Shown here piece after piece: positions 1 to 7,943 of a stretch of 64,000 nt of DNA. The translations under genes and the position numbers were made by a program. The notes below the pieces were generated by a model that saw nothing but the letters and a program-made list of their open reading frames with translations, was not told the DNA's origin and searched no databases. How positions within the stretch are numbered: the first letter of the stretch is position 1; each line of letters starts with the position of its first letter. This DNA is from Pelagibacteraceae bacterium AG-447-E22 (GTDB lineage Bacteria > Pseudomonadota > Alphaproteobacteria > Pelagibacterales > Pelagibacteraceae): positions 1-64,000 of the forward strand of contig QCQC01000002.1 of the NCBI GenBank assembly GCA_003212295.1. Direction: 5' to 3'.

Positions 1-618
1 AATATGATTTGCCCATCCTTTAGATATATATCCCAAAGATACAGCGGACAATGTTGAGGAAAAAATGATTGATGATCCAACATATCCTAAATATAAAATT
101 GGTGGATGAATGGCTAATGCCGGATCTTGCAAAATTGGATTAAGACCCAATCCCTCATCAGGTACGGGAAATATATAATTAAAAGGACTAGAGGTTTTAA
201 TGACAAAAATAAAAAAACCAATAATTATGATCTCTTGAAATAGTAAAGTTAATATTCTGTATCGTTTTGTTTGATCTTTTGATTTTATTAAAAATAAAAA
301 TATAAATAAAGTTAATACCAATAACCAAAGAAGCAAGCTTCCCTCATGGTTTCCCCAGGTTCCAGAAATTTTATAAAAAAGAGGTTTAGTTGAATGAGAA
401 TGATTAAATACTGTTTCGTTACTAAAATCTGAAGCAATAAACGAAAAGATCAAACCAAGAAAACTAATGCTTACGAAAAATAATTGTAAAAAGGTTAAAG
501 ATATTATCTTTACATCAAGGTCATTAGAATTTTTAAAATTTTTAATTGAAAAGAAAATGATAACAAAAGATAAACAAAATCCAAAAATTAAAGAATAAAA
601 ACCAATTAAACTTGCCAA
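1..618 (-). CDS. ccmF: CcmF, cytochrome c heme lyase subunit (partial, C-terminus beyond window edge)
   Basis: The minus-strand frame stays open for 206 codons up to the window edge. It encodes a multi-span membrane protein with the CcmF signature WGNHEGS at residues 88-94 and a later conserved stretch around NPILQDPALAIHPP. CcmF works with CcmH to attach heme from holo-CcmE to apocytochrome c on the periplasmic side. The WWD heme-handling region should follow, outside the window. I chose the TTG start at 618 because GGAG lies 8 nt upstream (627-630), the start falls 2 nt after the ccmE stop, and the protein begins directly with a membrane helix. The family is usually about 650 residues, so roughly two thirds are missing here. 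Confidence 0.9.
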   Translation of the reverse strand, partial: MASLIGFYSLIFGFCLSFVIIFFSIKNFKNSNDLDVKIISLTFLQLFFVSISFLGLIFSFIASDFSNETVFNHSHSTKPLFYKISGTWGNHEGSLLLWLLVLTLFIFLFLIKSKDQTKRYRILTLLFQEIIIIGFFIFVIKTSSPFNYIFPVPDEGLGLNPILQDPALAIHPPILYLGYVGSSIIFSSTLSAVSLGYISKGWANHI

Positions 619-620
619 AA

Positions 621-1040
621 TTATTTCTCCTCTAAAGCTGATTTAACTTCTGGTGGCATGTAATTTTCATCATGTTTAGCTAAAATCTTTGTAGCTAAAA
701 ATAAACTTTTATCTTTTAAAAATCCTTCTGCAACAACCCCTTTTCCTTCAGAAAAAAGATTTGGAATTAAACCTGAATAGACAACGTTTATTTCGTTTTT
801 AAAATCTGTAACTATAAAATTTAATTCTTTCTCCTTCATTAAAATTGAATCATTCTTTACCATCCCACCAATTCTAATCTTTTTTTTATTAATCTCTGCT
901 AAAGCCTTAACTTCTGTAGGAGATTTAAAATACACCACATTATCTTTAAGCGATTTGAGAATTAAAAAAACTGATAACGAAAGTATAAATAAAATTATTA
1001 ATACAAAAAAAAATCTTAATTTAACTTTTCGGCCATACAT
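621..1040 (-). CDS. ccmE: CcmE, periplasmic heme chaperone
   Basis: This 139-residue protein has an N-terminal membrane anchor (about residues 8-29) followed by an OB-fold domain. The covalent heme-binding motif HDENY occurs at residues 123-127, with His123 as the expected heme attachment site and Tyr127 as the axial ligand, followed by MPPEV. CcmE receives heme exported through CcmABCD and hands it to CcmF/H. The gene lies between ccmD and ccmF with gaps of 10 and 2 nt, which indicates one polycistronic transcript. Length and motif match the family fully. Confidence 0.95.
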   Translation of the reverse strand: MYGRKVKLRFFFVLIILFILSLSVFLILKSLKDNVVYFKSPTEVKALAEINKKKIRIGGMVKNDSILMKEKELNFIVTDFKNEINVVYSGLIPNLFSEGKGVVAEGFLKDKSLFLATKILAKHDENYMPPEVKSALEEK

Positions 1041-1050
1041 GTTTTAAGAT

Positions 1051-1278
1051 TTAAAAACTTGTAGTGTTTGATAAAATTTCTTTATTAATACTTTGAGATT
1101 TTGCAACTGTTGCTCTTTCAGAGTTAAGAGAGCCAAATTTAGTAACAAATTTTCTCTTCTCTTTAACATATTGGATTTTAATGATTAAATAAAGTGAAGT
1201 GAAACTTAGAAGAGTAAAACTAAAAGCAGACCAGACGTAAAGTCCATATCCATTCATTGTTAAGATTTCATTTATCAT
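1051..1278 (-). CDS. ccmD: CcmD-like small membrane protein of heme export
   Basis: This 75-residue protein has a single membrane helix (about residues 16-35) preceded by MNGYGLYVWSAF, the typical CcmD N-terminal pattern, and followed by a basic segment. CcmD stabilises the CcmC-CcmE complex and helps release holo-CcmE. The ATG used here overlaps the ccmC stop in an ATGA arrangement, which favours translational coupling. An internal ATG at residue 8 (position 1257) would give a more typical N-terminus and cannot be excluded. The C-terminal tail of about 30 residues is longer than in many CcmD proteins. Identification rests on position and the short motif. Confidence 0.8.
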   Translation of the reverse strand: MINEILTMNGYGLYVWSAFSFTLLSFTSLYLIIKIQYVKEKRKFVTKFGSLNSERATVAKSQSINKEILSNTTSF

Positions 1279-1982
1279 AATCTATCTAAGCCCTTATTTT
1301 TAATTTTTATCAGTTCTGTATTATATTTCATTAAAAAAATTAATAGAGAAAACAGAGCAAATGCCGCAGTCATAATCAATAAAGGGTACAACATTGATAG
1401 ATGGATGGATGATTTTGATAAGATATTAATTGAAGCTGGTTGATGTAAAGTATTCCACCAGTCCACAGAATATTTAATTATAGGCACATTTATTATTCCT
1501 AGTATTGTAATAAATGATGTTGCTTTAAAAGCTTTATCGTTGTCATCATAAATTCTCCAAGCAATTAAGTATAAAATGTAAAATAAAGCTAAAATTAGCA
1601 TAGAAGTAATCCTTGCATCCCAAGCCCACCAGGTACCCCAAGTTGGCTTTCCCCAAATAGATCCTGTCACTAAAGCAATAATATTAAATACAAAACCCGA
1701 GGGAGCTAAACTTTTAGAAATTAAAAAAAAATTTCTAATTTTAAAAATATATCCAGTAGTAGAAAGAAATGTAATTATTGAAAAAATTCCAAGACATGTC
1801 CATGCGGCAGGAACATGAACATACATAATTCTTACAGATTGACTTTGTTTGTAATCCTCTGGAGAAAATATAAGTGCCTCAGTCAATCCAATAGAAAGAA
1901 TTATAATAAATAAAAGTAAGACATATTTTGGTGCCTTAGATGTAATAGAAAAGATTTTATTAGGTTCAAAATATTTAAACAT
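1275..1982 (-). CDS. ccmC: CcmC, heme transporter of the cytochrome c maturation system
   Basis: This 235-residue integral membrane protein has about six helices and the tryptophan-rich WWD motif WGTWWAWD at residues 115-122. Two histidines in periplasmic loops, His56 (VHVP) and His180 (LHQPAS), match the known heme ligands of the family. CcmC presents heme to CcmE on the outer face of the inner membrane. It is the first gene of the ccmCDEF run, and no ccmA or ccmB lies beside it here. The ATG is preceded by a 177-nt gap containing a strong inverted repeat that may be a leader RNA. Confidence 0.95.
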   Translation of the reverse strand: MFKYFEPNKIFSITSKAPKYVLLLFIIILSIGLTEALIFSPEDYKQSQSVRIMYVHVPAAWTCLGIFSIITFLSTTGYIFKIRNFFLISKSLAPSGFVFNIIALVTGSIWGKPTWGTWWAWDARITSMLILALFYILYLIAWRIYDDNDKAFKATSFITILGIINVPIIKYSVDWWNTLHQPASINILSKSSIHLSMLYPLLIMTAAFALFSLLIFLMKYNTELIKIKNKGLDRL

Positions 1983-2034
1983 TTAATTGTCTATTTTAAT
2001 TAAATTTTTAGATTTTATTAGGAAATAATTGTCT

Positions 2035-2090
2035 GATCAAGAATGTCAGAGGGAGATAATAACGAAGGGTAAATATTAACATCCTTGACC
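2035..2090 (-). ncRNA. Candidate structured leader or small RNA upstream of ccmC
   Basis: Two 12-nt arms (2079-2090 and 2035-2046) can pair along their full length when read as minus-strand RNA, with ten Watson-Crick and two G-U pairs. Read as plus-strand RNA, the same two positions are A-C mismatches. Structure is therefore favoured on the strand that runs into ccmC. The 32-nt interior contains pyrimidine-rich UCUCCCUCUG, which could mask a Shine-Dalgarno sequence. It matches no riboswitch class that I can recognise, and no U-tract follows. It could be a ccm leader, an independent sRNA or a processing hairpin. Confidence 0.4.
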
Positions 2091-2159
2091 AGAATAAAGG
2101 TAATATAAGATACTGCTGTGTCAAACTTTTGAACTAAATGTGTTTAAAAAGTGATTTTT

Positions 2160-2480
2160 CTAATTTGAAGGCTTAAAATAACTAGAACCTTTTTTTCCAG
2201 AGAAAATTTCCTCAATTAAAGGATGTTTAATTGGCTCATCAGAATCATCACTTAAAAGATTTTGTTCTGAGACATATGCTTCATAGGTTATTTCGTCATT
2301 TTCAGCTAATAAATGGTAAAAGGGCTGATCTTTTCTAGGTCTCACATTTTTTGGGATAGATTGATACCATTCCTCAGAATTATTAAATTCAAAATCAACA
2401 TCATAAATCACACCTCTAAACTCAAAATGTTTATGTTTTACAATATCACCTATGGAAAATTTTGCTTTTTGAATTGCCAT
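2160..2480 (-). CDS. hspQ: HspQ, heat shock protein / Lon-substrate specificity factor family
   Basis: This 106-residue protein matches the HspQ/YccV hemimethylated-DNA-binding fold. It opens with KFSIGDIVKHKHFEFRGVIYDVD and has WYQSIPKNVRPRKDQPFYHLL in the middle and YVSEQNLL later. In enterobacteria HspQ binds hemimethylated oriC DNA and acts as an allosteric enhancer of Lon. It stands alone, codirectional with the ccm genes but separated by 177 nt. A sigma-32-like promoter lies immediately upstream of its ATG, which fits a heat-shock role. Confidence 0.9.
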   Translation of the reverse strand: MAIQKAKFSIGDIVKHKHFEFRGVIYDVDFEFNNSEEWYQSIPKNVRPRKDQPFYHLLAENDEITYEAYVSEQNLLSDDSDEPIKHPLIEEIFSGKKGSSYFKPSN

Positions 2481-2487
2481 TTAGTTT

Positions 2488-2516
2488 AGTATGGGTATTT
2501 AAAAATAAAAATCAAT
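2488..2516 (-). promoter_or_regulatory. Putative sigma-32 promoter of hspQ
   Basis: Read on the minus strand, ATTGAT (2511-2516) is followed by a 15-nt spacer and CCCATACT (2488-2495). This approximates the RpoH consensus CTTGAA-N13-15-CCCATNTA. The -10 element ends 7 nt before the hspQ ATG, so the transcript would be leaderless or nearly so. The -35 is weak (4 of 6). The same 15-nt geometry occurs before hslV. Confidence 0.45.
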
Positions 2517-2567
2517 AAGAAAAATTAAAGTTTTTATCGAAATATTATTTATGTTAATATCCTTTTA

Positions 2568-3122
2568 GTGAATAAATCATTTTTAAAGTTTCTTACCGAT
2601 TTTGGGCCATTAGTTATTTTTTTTTACTACTACTACGATAGTGAAAAAGATTTAAAAATTGCTATTCCTCCATTTATTATTGCGACAATTGTGGCATTAG
2701 TAGTAGTGTGGTTATTAGAAAAAAAAGTACCAAAAGTTCCTCTTATCAGTGGAATATTAATTACTTTATTTGGAGGATTAACAATCTATTTTAATAATCC
2801 AGTATTCATTTATATCAAACCCACAATTATAAACATTTTATTTGGTCTTGCTTTAATATTTGGAAGATATTTTACCGTCGAACCTGTTCTAAAAAAATTG
2901 ATGGGTAAATCAATTTCATTAACTAATGAGGGTTGGGAAATATTAAATAAAAGATGGATATATTTCTTTTTTGGTTTAGCGATTTTAAATGAATTAGTTT
3001 GGAGAACACAGTCTGAGGAATTTTGGGTAAATTTTAAAGTTTGGGGTTTATTACCTATAACTTTTATTTTTACAGCTTTTCAAATTGGATTGATAAACAA
3101 ATATAAAACAAATGAATCATAG
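2568..3122 (+). CDS. yciB: Septation protein A family (YciB/IspZ) inner-membrane protein
   Basis: This 184-residue polytopic membrane protein starts with KSFLKFLTDFGPLVIFF, the conserved IspZ/YciB opening, and has about five helices. A conserved C-terminal core contains GWEILNKRWIYFF and NELVWR. Family members affect cell envelope integrity and septation, and their exact function is debated. The start is GTG at 2568, since an ATG 17 nt upstream is closed by a stop within five codons. No clear Shine-Dalgarno sequence precedes it. The gene ends 11 nt inside the next gene (DUF2794), suggesting coupled translation. Confidence 0.9.
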   Translation: MNKSFLKFLTDFGPLVIFFYYYYDSEKDLKIAIPPFIIATIVALVVVWLLEKKVPKVPLISGILITLFGGLTIYFNNPVFIYIKPTIINILFGLALIFGRYFTVEPVLKKLMGKSISLTNEGWEILNKRWIYFFFGLAILNELVWRTQSEEFWVNFKVWGLLPITFIFTAFQIGLINKYKTNES

Positions 3123-3453
3123 CTTAAAACTTGTAGTAAATAATATTGATATAAAAAGACTAGAAGATAGTCATTTTTTTGAAAAAGATGAATTAAAAAT
3201 TATACTAGATTTATATGCAAAAATGGTTTCGGAAGGTTCATGGAAAGATTATGGGCTTAGTATCTCAAGTAAACAAGTTGGTTTCAGTGTTTTTAAAAAT
3301 GCTGCTGAAAATGCACTTTATAAAATTTGCAAAAATTTCAAACCTAAGAATAAAAATCTTAAATATTTAATAACAGATACTAACGGAAAAATATTAAAAA
3401 ATTCATCAGAGCTAAGCTTATTATTAAAAAATACCAACTGGAAAAAACTTTAA
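3112..3453 (+). CDS. DUF2794 family protein
   Basis: This 113-residue cytoplasmic protein has FFEKDELKIILDLYAKMVSEGSWKDYG near the N-terminus and an FKNAAENALYKICK segment. It matches the alphaproteobacterial DUF2794 family (usually 110-130 residues), whose function is unknown. It has no signal peptide or membrane span. The start codon lies 11 nt inside yciB, and the two genes are probably cotranscribed. Only 6 nt separate its stop from the convergent BI-1 gene. Confidence 0.75.
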   Translation: MNHSLKLVVNNIDIKRLEDSHFFEKDELKIILDLYAKMVSEGSWKDYGLSISSKQVGFSVFKNAAENALYKICKNFKPKNKNLKYLITDTNGKILKNSSELSLLLKNTNWKKL

Positions 3454-3459
3454 AAAAAA

Positions 3460-4224
3460 TTATCTTCTTTGACCAAAAAGTCTTAAAAGCATAATGAATA
3501 GATTAATGAAATCTAAATAAAGAGTTAGGGCGCCCATTACAGCTTTCTTGCCCATTAACTCGCCTGTGTCACTAGCAACATACATATTTTTAATTTTCTG
3601 AGTATCGTATGCTGTAAGACCAACAAATATTAAAACACCTAAAACTGAAATCACAAAGTACATCATTGAGGACTTCATAAATATATTTACTAACGACGCA
3701 ATAATTATACCAATTAAACCCATCATTAAAAATGAACCAAATTTAGTTAAATCTCTTTTTGTTGTGTACCCATAAATACTCATTGCTCCAAAAGTTGCGG
3801 AACATATAAAGAAAACTCTTGTAACACTTAAACCAGTATAAATTAATAAAATTGATGATAGTGACAAACCCATTAAAGCGGCAAAAACCCAAAAAGTTGT
3901 TTGAGCTTTTGATGCACTCATTTTATTAATTCCAAAACTCATATAAAAAACAATACCTAAAGGCGCAAGCATAACTAGCCATTTAAGTCCTGACATGTAA
4001 ATAGCATTCCCTATTTGAGTTAGACCAACTATAGCTCCACTATCACTCGTTACCACTGACATTTTAAAAGTCAGAAGGGCAATTATTCCTGTTAACAATA
4101 TTCCTGTTGCCATATAGTTATAAACTTTTAGCATATAGGCTCTTAGGCCTTCATCTGTTACAACAGTTGATTCACTAACTGCAGCTTTGGCTCGTGCAAG
4201 AATTCCTTTTTTATCAAATTCCAT
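3460..4224 (-). CDS. Bax inhibitor-1 / YccA family membrane protein
   Basis: This protein of about 254 residues has seven predicted membrane helices and the BI-1 family signature near the C-terminus, LTAYDTQKIKNMY. It ends with ALTLYLDFINLFIMLLRLFG. Bacterial BI-1 proteins are inner-membrane proteins implicated in proton/calcium leak and, for YccA, modulation of FtsH. I chose ATG at 4224 over an in-frame TTG at 4233 because family members begin with M-x-FD and a GAGA purine run lies close upstream. It is a single gene, divergent from the aldo/keto reductase. Confidence 0.9.
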   Translation of the reverse strand: MEFDKKGILARAKAAVSESTVVTDEGLRAYMLKVYNYMATGILLTGIIALLTFKMSVVTSDSGAIVGLTQIGNAIYMSGLKWLVMLAPLGIVFYMSFGINKMSASKAQTTFWVFAALMGLSLSSILLIYTGLSVTRVFFICSATFGAMSIYGYTTKRDLTKFGSFLMMGLIGIIIASLVNIFMKSSMMYFVISVLGVLIFVGLTAYDTQKIKNMYVASDTGELMGKKAVMGALTLYLDFINLFIMLLRLFGQRR

Positions 4225-4306
4225 AATTCTCAAAATATATAGTCTTTTACTAATTATTCAAGATGTCATAAAAGATAAATAAAAGATTTAATTCAAAAAA
4301 ACCTTT

Positions 4307-5344
4307 ATGAACTACAAAAAATTAGGAAATACTGATCTTGATGTAAGTACAATTTGTCTCGGGACAATGACATGGGGCGAACAAAATACTCAAGAGGAAG
4401 GTTTTGAACAAATGAATTACGCTTTAGACCAAGGTGTAAATTTTTGGGATACTGCTGAATTATATGCGATACCACCAAAAGAAAAAACTTACGGTAAAAC
4501 AGAAGAAGTAATTGGAAATTGGTTTAAAAAATCAAAAAAAAGAGAAAAAGTAATTCTTGCAACTAAAGTTGCAGGACCTGGGCTTGATTGGATTAGAGGT
4601 GGAGGAAATCAGTATGATGAAAAAAATTTAAATGAAGCAGTAAACGGAAGTTTAAAAAGATTAAAAACTGATTACATAGATCTATATCAACTTCATTGGC
4701 CTGAACGAAAAAGTAATTTTTTTGGGAGACTTGGGTATCAACATATAGAGGAAAATGATTGGAACAAATTTGAGAATATTCTTAGTTCTTTAGATAAAAT
4801 TATTAAAAGTGGTAAAATTAGATATATAGGGCTTTCCAATGAAACTGCGTGGGGTCTTTCGAAGTTTTTGGAAATATCTAAATTAAAAAATCTTCCTCGT
4901 ATAATGTCAGTTCAAAACCCTTATAGTCTTTTGAATAGGACCTATGAAGTAGGTCTTGCTGAAGTCTCAATACGGGAAAAGAGTGGTTTATTAGCTTATT
5001 CTCCTCTTGCCTTTGGATACTTAACTGGAAAATACAAGAATGGAAAATTGCCTAAAAATTCAAGAATGAAATTATTTGGTGACCAATTTGTGAGATATAA
5101 AACAAAAAACGGTCAATTAGCTATAAATAAATACGATGAAATAGCAAATAAACATGAATTAAATTTCGCTCAAATGAGTTTAAAATTTTGTGAACTTCAA
5201 CCTTTCATGACAAGTGTAATAATTGGAGCTACGACAATGGATCAGTTGAAAACTGATATAGAAAGTGTAAATATAAATTTGACTGAAGAGGTAATAAATG
5301 AGATTAATGAAGTACAAAAAATTTATCCAAACCCATGCCCATAA
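4307..5344 (+). CDS. Tas-like NADP(H)-dependent aldo/keto reductase
   Basis: This 345-residue (beta/alpha)8-barrel oxidoreductase has an N-terminus (KKLGNTDLDVSTICLGTMTWGEQN) closest to the Tas/YghZ group. Catalytic residues are visible as Asp and Tyr in DTAELY, Lys in ILATKVAG and His in YQLHWPE. The nucleotide-binding end shows SVIIGATTMDQLKTDIE. It should reduce aldehydes or ketones with NADPH in the cytoplasm, and the substrate cannot be deduced. The stop overlaps the start of the IalB-like gene by 10 nt, so the two genes are probably cotranscribed. Confidence 0.85.
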   Translation: MNYKKLGNTDLDVSTICLGTMTWGEQNTQEEGFEQMNYALDQGVNFWDTAELYAIPPKEKTYGKTEEVIGNWFKKSKKREKVILATKVAGPGLDWIRGGGNQYDEKNLNEAVNGSLKRLKTDYIDLYQLHWPERKSNFFGRLGYQHIEENDWNKFENILSSLDKIIKSGKIRYIGLSNETAWGLSKFLEISKLKNLPRIMSVQNPYSLLNRTYEVGLAEVSIREKSGLLAYSPLAFGYLTGKYKNGKLPKNSRMKLFGDQFVRYKTKNGQLAINKYDEIANKHELNFAQMSLKFCELQPFMTSVIIGATTMDQLKTDIESVNINLTEEVINEINEVQKIYPNPCP

Positions 5345-5847
5345 TTAGAAAAGTTTTATTTTTATCAACAATAATTTTGGTAGTTTCACTATCTAATGCA
5401 TACGCAAATAATCTTAAAAAAGTTGGAAAATTTAAAGATTGGGAGGTGATGGTAATGTCAGAAACATCAGGCAAAGTGTGTTTTGCTCAGTCAGCACCTG
5501 TTCTACAAGCTCCAAAAAAGAGTAAAAGAGATGCAAGATTATTTGTAACTTTTAGACCTAATGAAAAAATTTCAAATGAGATCAGCACGACTGCAGGTTA
5601 TGAATTTAATAAAAATAATTCTGTTTTAGCAACCTCAGGTAATAATAAATTTAAGTTTGATATAAAACAACAAGGTTTTGCCTGGATGACAAGTAATAAA
5701 AAAGAAAAGATCATGGTTAAAGTGATGAAAAAAGGATCAAGAATCATGGTTACTGGTTACAATGAAAAAGGTTCTCAAACTATAGATCATTATTCACTGC
5801 TTGGATTTACAAAAGCATATAGTACTGCAAAAAAAGCTTGCAGTTGA
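5335..5847 (+). CDS. IalB-family (invasion associated locus B) secreted protein
   Basis: This 170-residue protein has a cleavable signal peptide (basic start, hydrophobic core to about residue 23, cleavage near NAYA-N). The mature part follows the IalB pattern: FKDWEVMV, CFAQSAP, RLFVTFRPNEKISNEIS and a C-terminal AYSTAKKAC, leaving two cysteines able to form a disulfide. IalB is linked to erythrocyte invasion in Bartonella, but free-living alphaproteobacteria carry homologues of unknown periplasmic function. It lies between the aldo/keto reductase and argG, overlapping the former. Confidence 0.8.
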   Translation: MPIIRKVLFLSTIILVVSLSNAYANNLKKVGKFKDWEVMVMSETSGKVCFAQSAPVLQAPKKSKRDARLFVTFRPNEKISNEISTTAGYEFNKNNSVLATSGNNKFKFDIKQQGFAWMTSNKKEKIMVKVMKKGSRIMVTGYNEKGSQTIDHYSLLGFTKAYSTAKKACS

Positions 5848-5850
5848 TAA

Positions 5851-7038
5851 ATGAGATTAAAAAAAAGAATTGTTTTAGCTTACTCGGGTGGATTAGATAC
5901 TTCTGTAATTCTAAAATGGCTTCAAGAAAATTATAATGCTGAAGTAATTTGCTACACTGCAGATATTGGACAAGAAATTAATCGAAAAAAAATCATATCT
6001 AATGCTAAAAAATTTGGAGTTAAAAGTATAATTATTAATGATTTAAAAGATATTTTTGTAAAAGATTATATTTATCCAATGATAAGAGGTCATGCAGTTT
6101 ATGAAGGTGTATATTTATTAGGAACTTCAATTGCAAGACCACTTATTGCGAAAGATCAAATTAAAATTGCAAAAAAGTATAAAGCATTTGCAGTTTCTCA
6201 TGGTGCTACTGGTAAAGGAAATGATCAAGTTAGATTTGAACTTGGATATCATTATTTTGGTCCAAAAATAAAAATTATTGCACCTTGGAGAATATGGAAA
6301 CTAAAATCTAGAACAGATTTAATCAATTATGCAAAAAAATATAATATTTCTATTCCTAAAGATAAAAAAGGTGCGCCTCCTTTTTCTGTGGATGACAATT
6401 TATTTCACACTTCAACAGAGGGAAAAGTTTTAGAAAATCCAAAAAATTCAGCTCCAGAATTTATTTTTCAAAGAATCGTTTCACCTGAAAAAGCTCCAAT
6501 CAAACCAACAATTGTTACTATAAATTTTAAAAATGGAGATCCAGTTGCGGTTAATGGAAAAAATTTAAGGCCTTCAAAACTGCTTGAAAAGTTGAATCAA
6601 TTAGCTGGAAAGAATGGAATCGGAAGAGTTGATCTTGTTGAAAACAGATTTCTAGGAATTAAATCAAGAGGAGTTTACGAAACACCAGGTGGAACATTAT
6701 TAATTCATGCTCACAGAGCAATTGAATCAGTAACTTTAGATAGAGAAACAATGCATAAAAAAGACAACATAATGCCAAAATATGCAGAGCTTATTTATAA
6801 TGGTTATTGGTATTCCAAGGAAAGGTTTAAACTTCAAAAAGTTGTCGATCTCAAAAGAAATAAAGTTAACGGGTCAGTTAAACTTAAACTTTATAAAGGT
6901 AATATTACAATTCAATCTAGAGTCACAAAAAGCACAGCCTACTCATTAAAGAAGGTTTCATTTGAAGAAAACAAATCGTTTAATAAATCGAATGTAGAGA
7001 AATTTATAAATTTCCATAAAAAAAAGTTAAGAAACTAG
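5851..7038 (+). CDS. argG: Argininosuccinate synthase
   Basis: This 395-residue cytoplasmic enzyme condenses citrulline and aspartate with ATP in arginine biosynthesis. The pyrophosphatase-type P-loop AYSGGLDTS is at residues 10-18. Substrate-binding signatures GTSIARPLIAK and SHGATGKGNDQVRFE follow, with DDNLFHTSTEG and GRVDLVENRFLGIKSRGVYETPGGT in the second half. The length is normal. The start lies 3 nt after the IalB-like stop, so it may be expressed from the upstream promoter. No other arg gene is present nearby. Confidence 0.97.
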   Translation: MRLKKRIVLAYSGGLDTSVILKWLQENYNAEVICYTADIGQEINRKKIISNAKKFGVKSIIINDLKDIFVKDYIYPMIRGHAVYEGVYLLGTSIARPLIAKDQIKIAKKYKAFAVSHGATGKGNDQVRFELGYHYFGPKIKIIAPWRIWKLKSRTDLINYAKKYNISIPKDKKGAPPFSVDDNLFHTSTEGKVLENPKNSAPEFIFQRIVSPEKAPIKPTIVTINFKNGDPVAVNGKNLRPSKLLEKLNQLAGKNGIGRVDLVENRFLGIKSRGVYETPGGTLLIHAHRAIESVTLDRETMHKKDNIMPKYAELIYNGYWYSKERFKLQKVVDLKRNKVNGSVKLKLYKGNITIQSRVTKSTAYSLKKVSFEENKSFNKSNVEKFINFHKKKLRN

Positions 7039-7098
7039 CTAATTATTTGAGGACAATTTAGAGATTGTTTATTTTTGAAAAAAACATAATTTAAATTT

Positions 7099-7557
7099 AT
7101 GGAATCACTTAAAAATTGGATGAGAGATACTGCAAATATTTTGTTTGATGATAGTAAAAACGATCTTAGATCATTACCAAAAACAGTAAGGTTACAAATT
7201 TTATTAGTTTTAAGTTTTATTTGGACCACAGTTTTTAGCTTATACGTTTTCTCATACACAACTTTTGTTTTTGGTTGGACAGGACTTTTTTTAGCACACA
7301 TTGGTTTAATATTTGCAGTGTATATGACCTTTAAACATTTCCATAGAGCTGAAGAAAATTCAGCTAGCGTTTTTAAGACTAAAAATTTTGATCCATTCAA
7401 AATAATGGTTCTTGTTTTTGTAATTGTGTTTATATTCGTCTTCTCCAAAGGAATTGAAGTATTAACTAGCCCGAACCCATATTCTTATTCAATTCCCTAT
7501 GATGGTTCTTCAAAATCAGTATTTGAAAAATGGCTACCATTTAGTAAAGATAAGTAA
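7099..7557 (+). CDS. Conserved hypothetical membrane protein
   Basis: This 152-residue protein has three predicted membrane helices (about residues 33-51, 56-76 and 104-121), a soluble N-terminal segment and a C-terminal tail after a PNPYSYSIPYDGSS region. I do not recognise a family. It abuts the next gene (the A of its TAA stop is the first base of that ATG), which argues that both are translated from one message. An overlapping minus-strand frame here is a shadow. Confidence 0.65.
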   Translation: MESLKNWMRDTANILFDDSKNDLRSLPKTVRLQILLVLSFIWTTVFSLYVFSYTTFVFGWTGLFLAHIGLIFAVYMTFKHFHRAEENSASVFKTKNFDPFKIMVLVFVIVFIFVFSKGIEVLTSPNPYSYSIPYDGSSKSVFEKWLPFSKDK

Positions 7558-7937
7558 TGGAAAAAATAGCAAAAAATTTACAACTTGTTTTGATGGTTAT
7601 CATTTTGATAAGCACGGTAATTGCAGTCGGTATTGAAATAAGTAAAATGTTCTATAATCGATCAGTAACATTAGCTGATTTGCTATTAATGTTCCTATAT
7701 TTAGAAGTTCTAGCAATGGTAAGAGTTTTTTGGAACCAGCAATCAATTAGTATTACTTTGCCATTGTTGATAGCCATTACTGCTCTAGCACGATTTATTA
7801 TCCTTCAAGGAAAAGAAATGGATCCAACTGCATTGGTTTATGAAGCTATAGCGATTGTTTTAATTGCTGGAGCAATTGTAATCTTGAGATTGAGACACAG
7901 CGATAAATTAGGTCTTAAGAAAAAAAAATCAAAATAA
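7557..7937 (+). CDS. PsiE-like (phosphate-starvation-inducible E) membrane protein
   Basis: This 126-residue protein has four hydrophobic helices and the PsiE arrangement: a first helix ending in GIEISKMF, then LADLLLMFLYLEVLAMVRVFW, then ARFIILQGKEMDP and a last helix before a basic RLRHSDKLGLKKKK tail. PsiE proteins are small inner-membrane proteins of unknown function that respond to phosphate limitation in E. coli. No Pho box is evident upstream. The start overlaps the previous stop by 1 nt. Family membership is fairly clear, the regulation is not. Confidence 0.75.
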   Translation: MEKIAKNLQLVLMVIILISTVIAVGIEISKMFYNRSVTLADLLLMFLYLEVLAMVRVFWNQQSISITLPLLIAITALARFIILQGKEMDPTALVYEAIAIVLIAGAIVILRLRHSDKLGLKKKKSK

Positions 7938-7943
7938 TTTAGT

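Noticed and set aside
2091-2159. TTGACA as -35 of a ccm promoter
   Set aside because: A TTGACA exists on the minus strand, but no acceptable -10 lies 16-18 nt downstream, so I did not call a promoter.
7035-7448. 137-residue minus-strand frame opposite the membrane-protein gene
   Set aside because: It is antisense to a better-supported plus-strand gene with membrane helices and tight coupling to the PsiE-like gene; no motif is visible.
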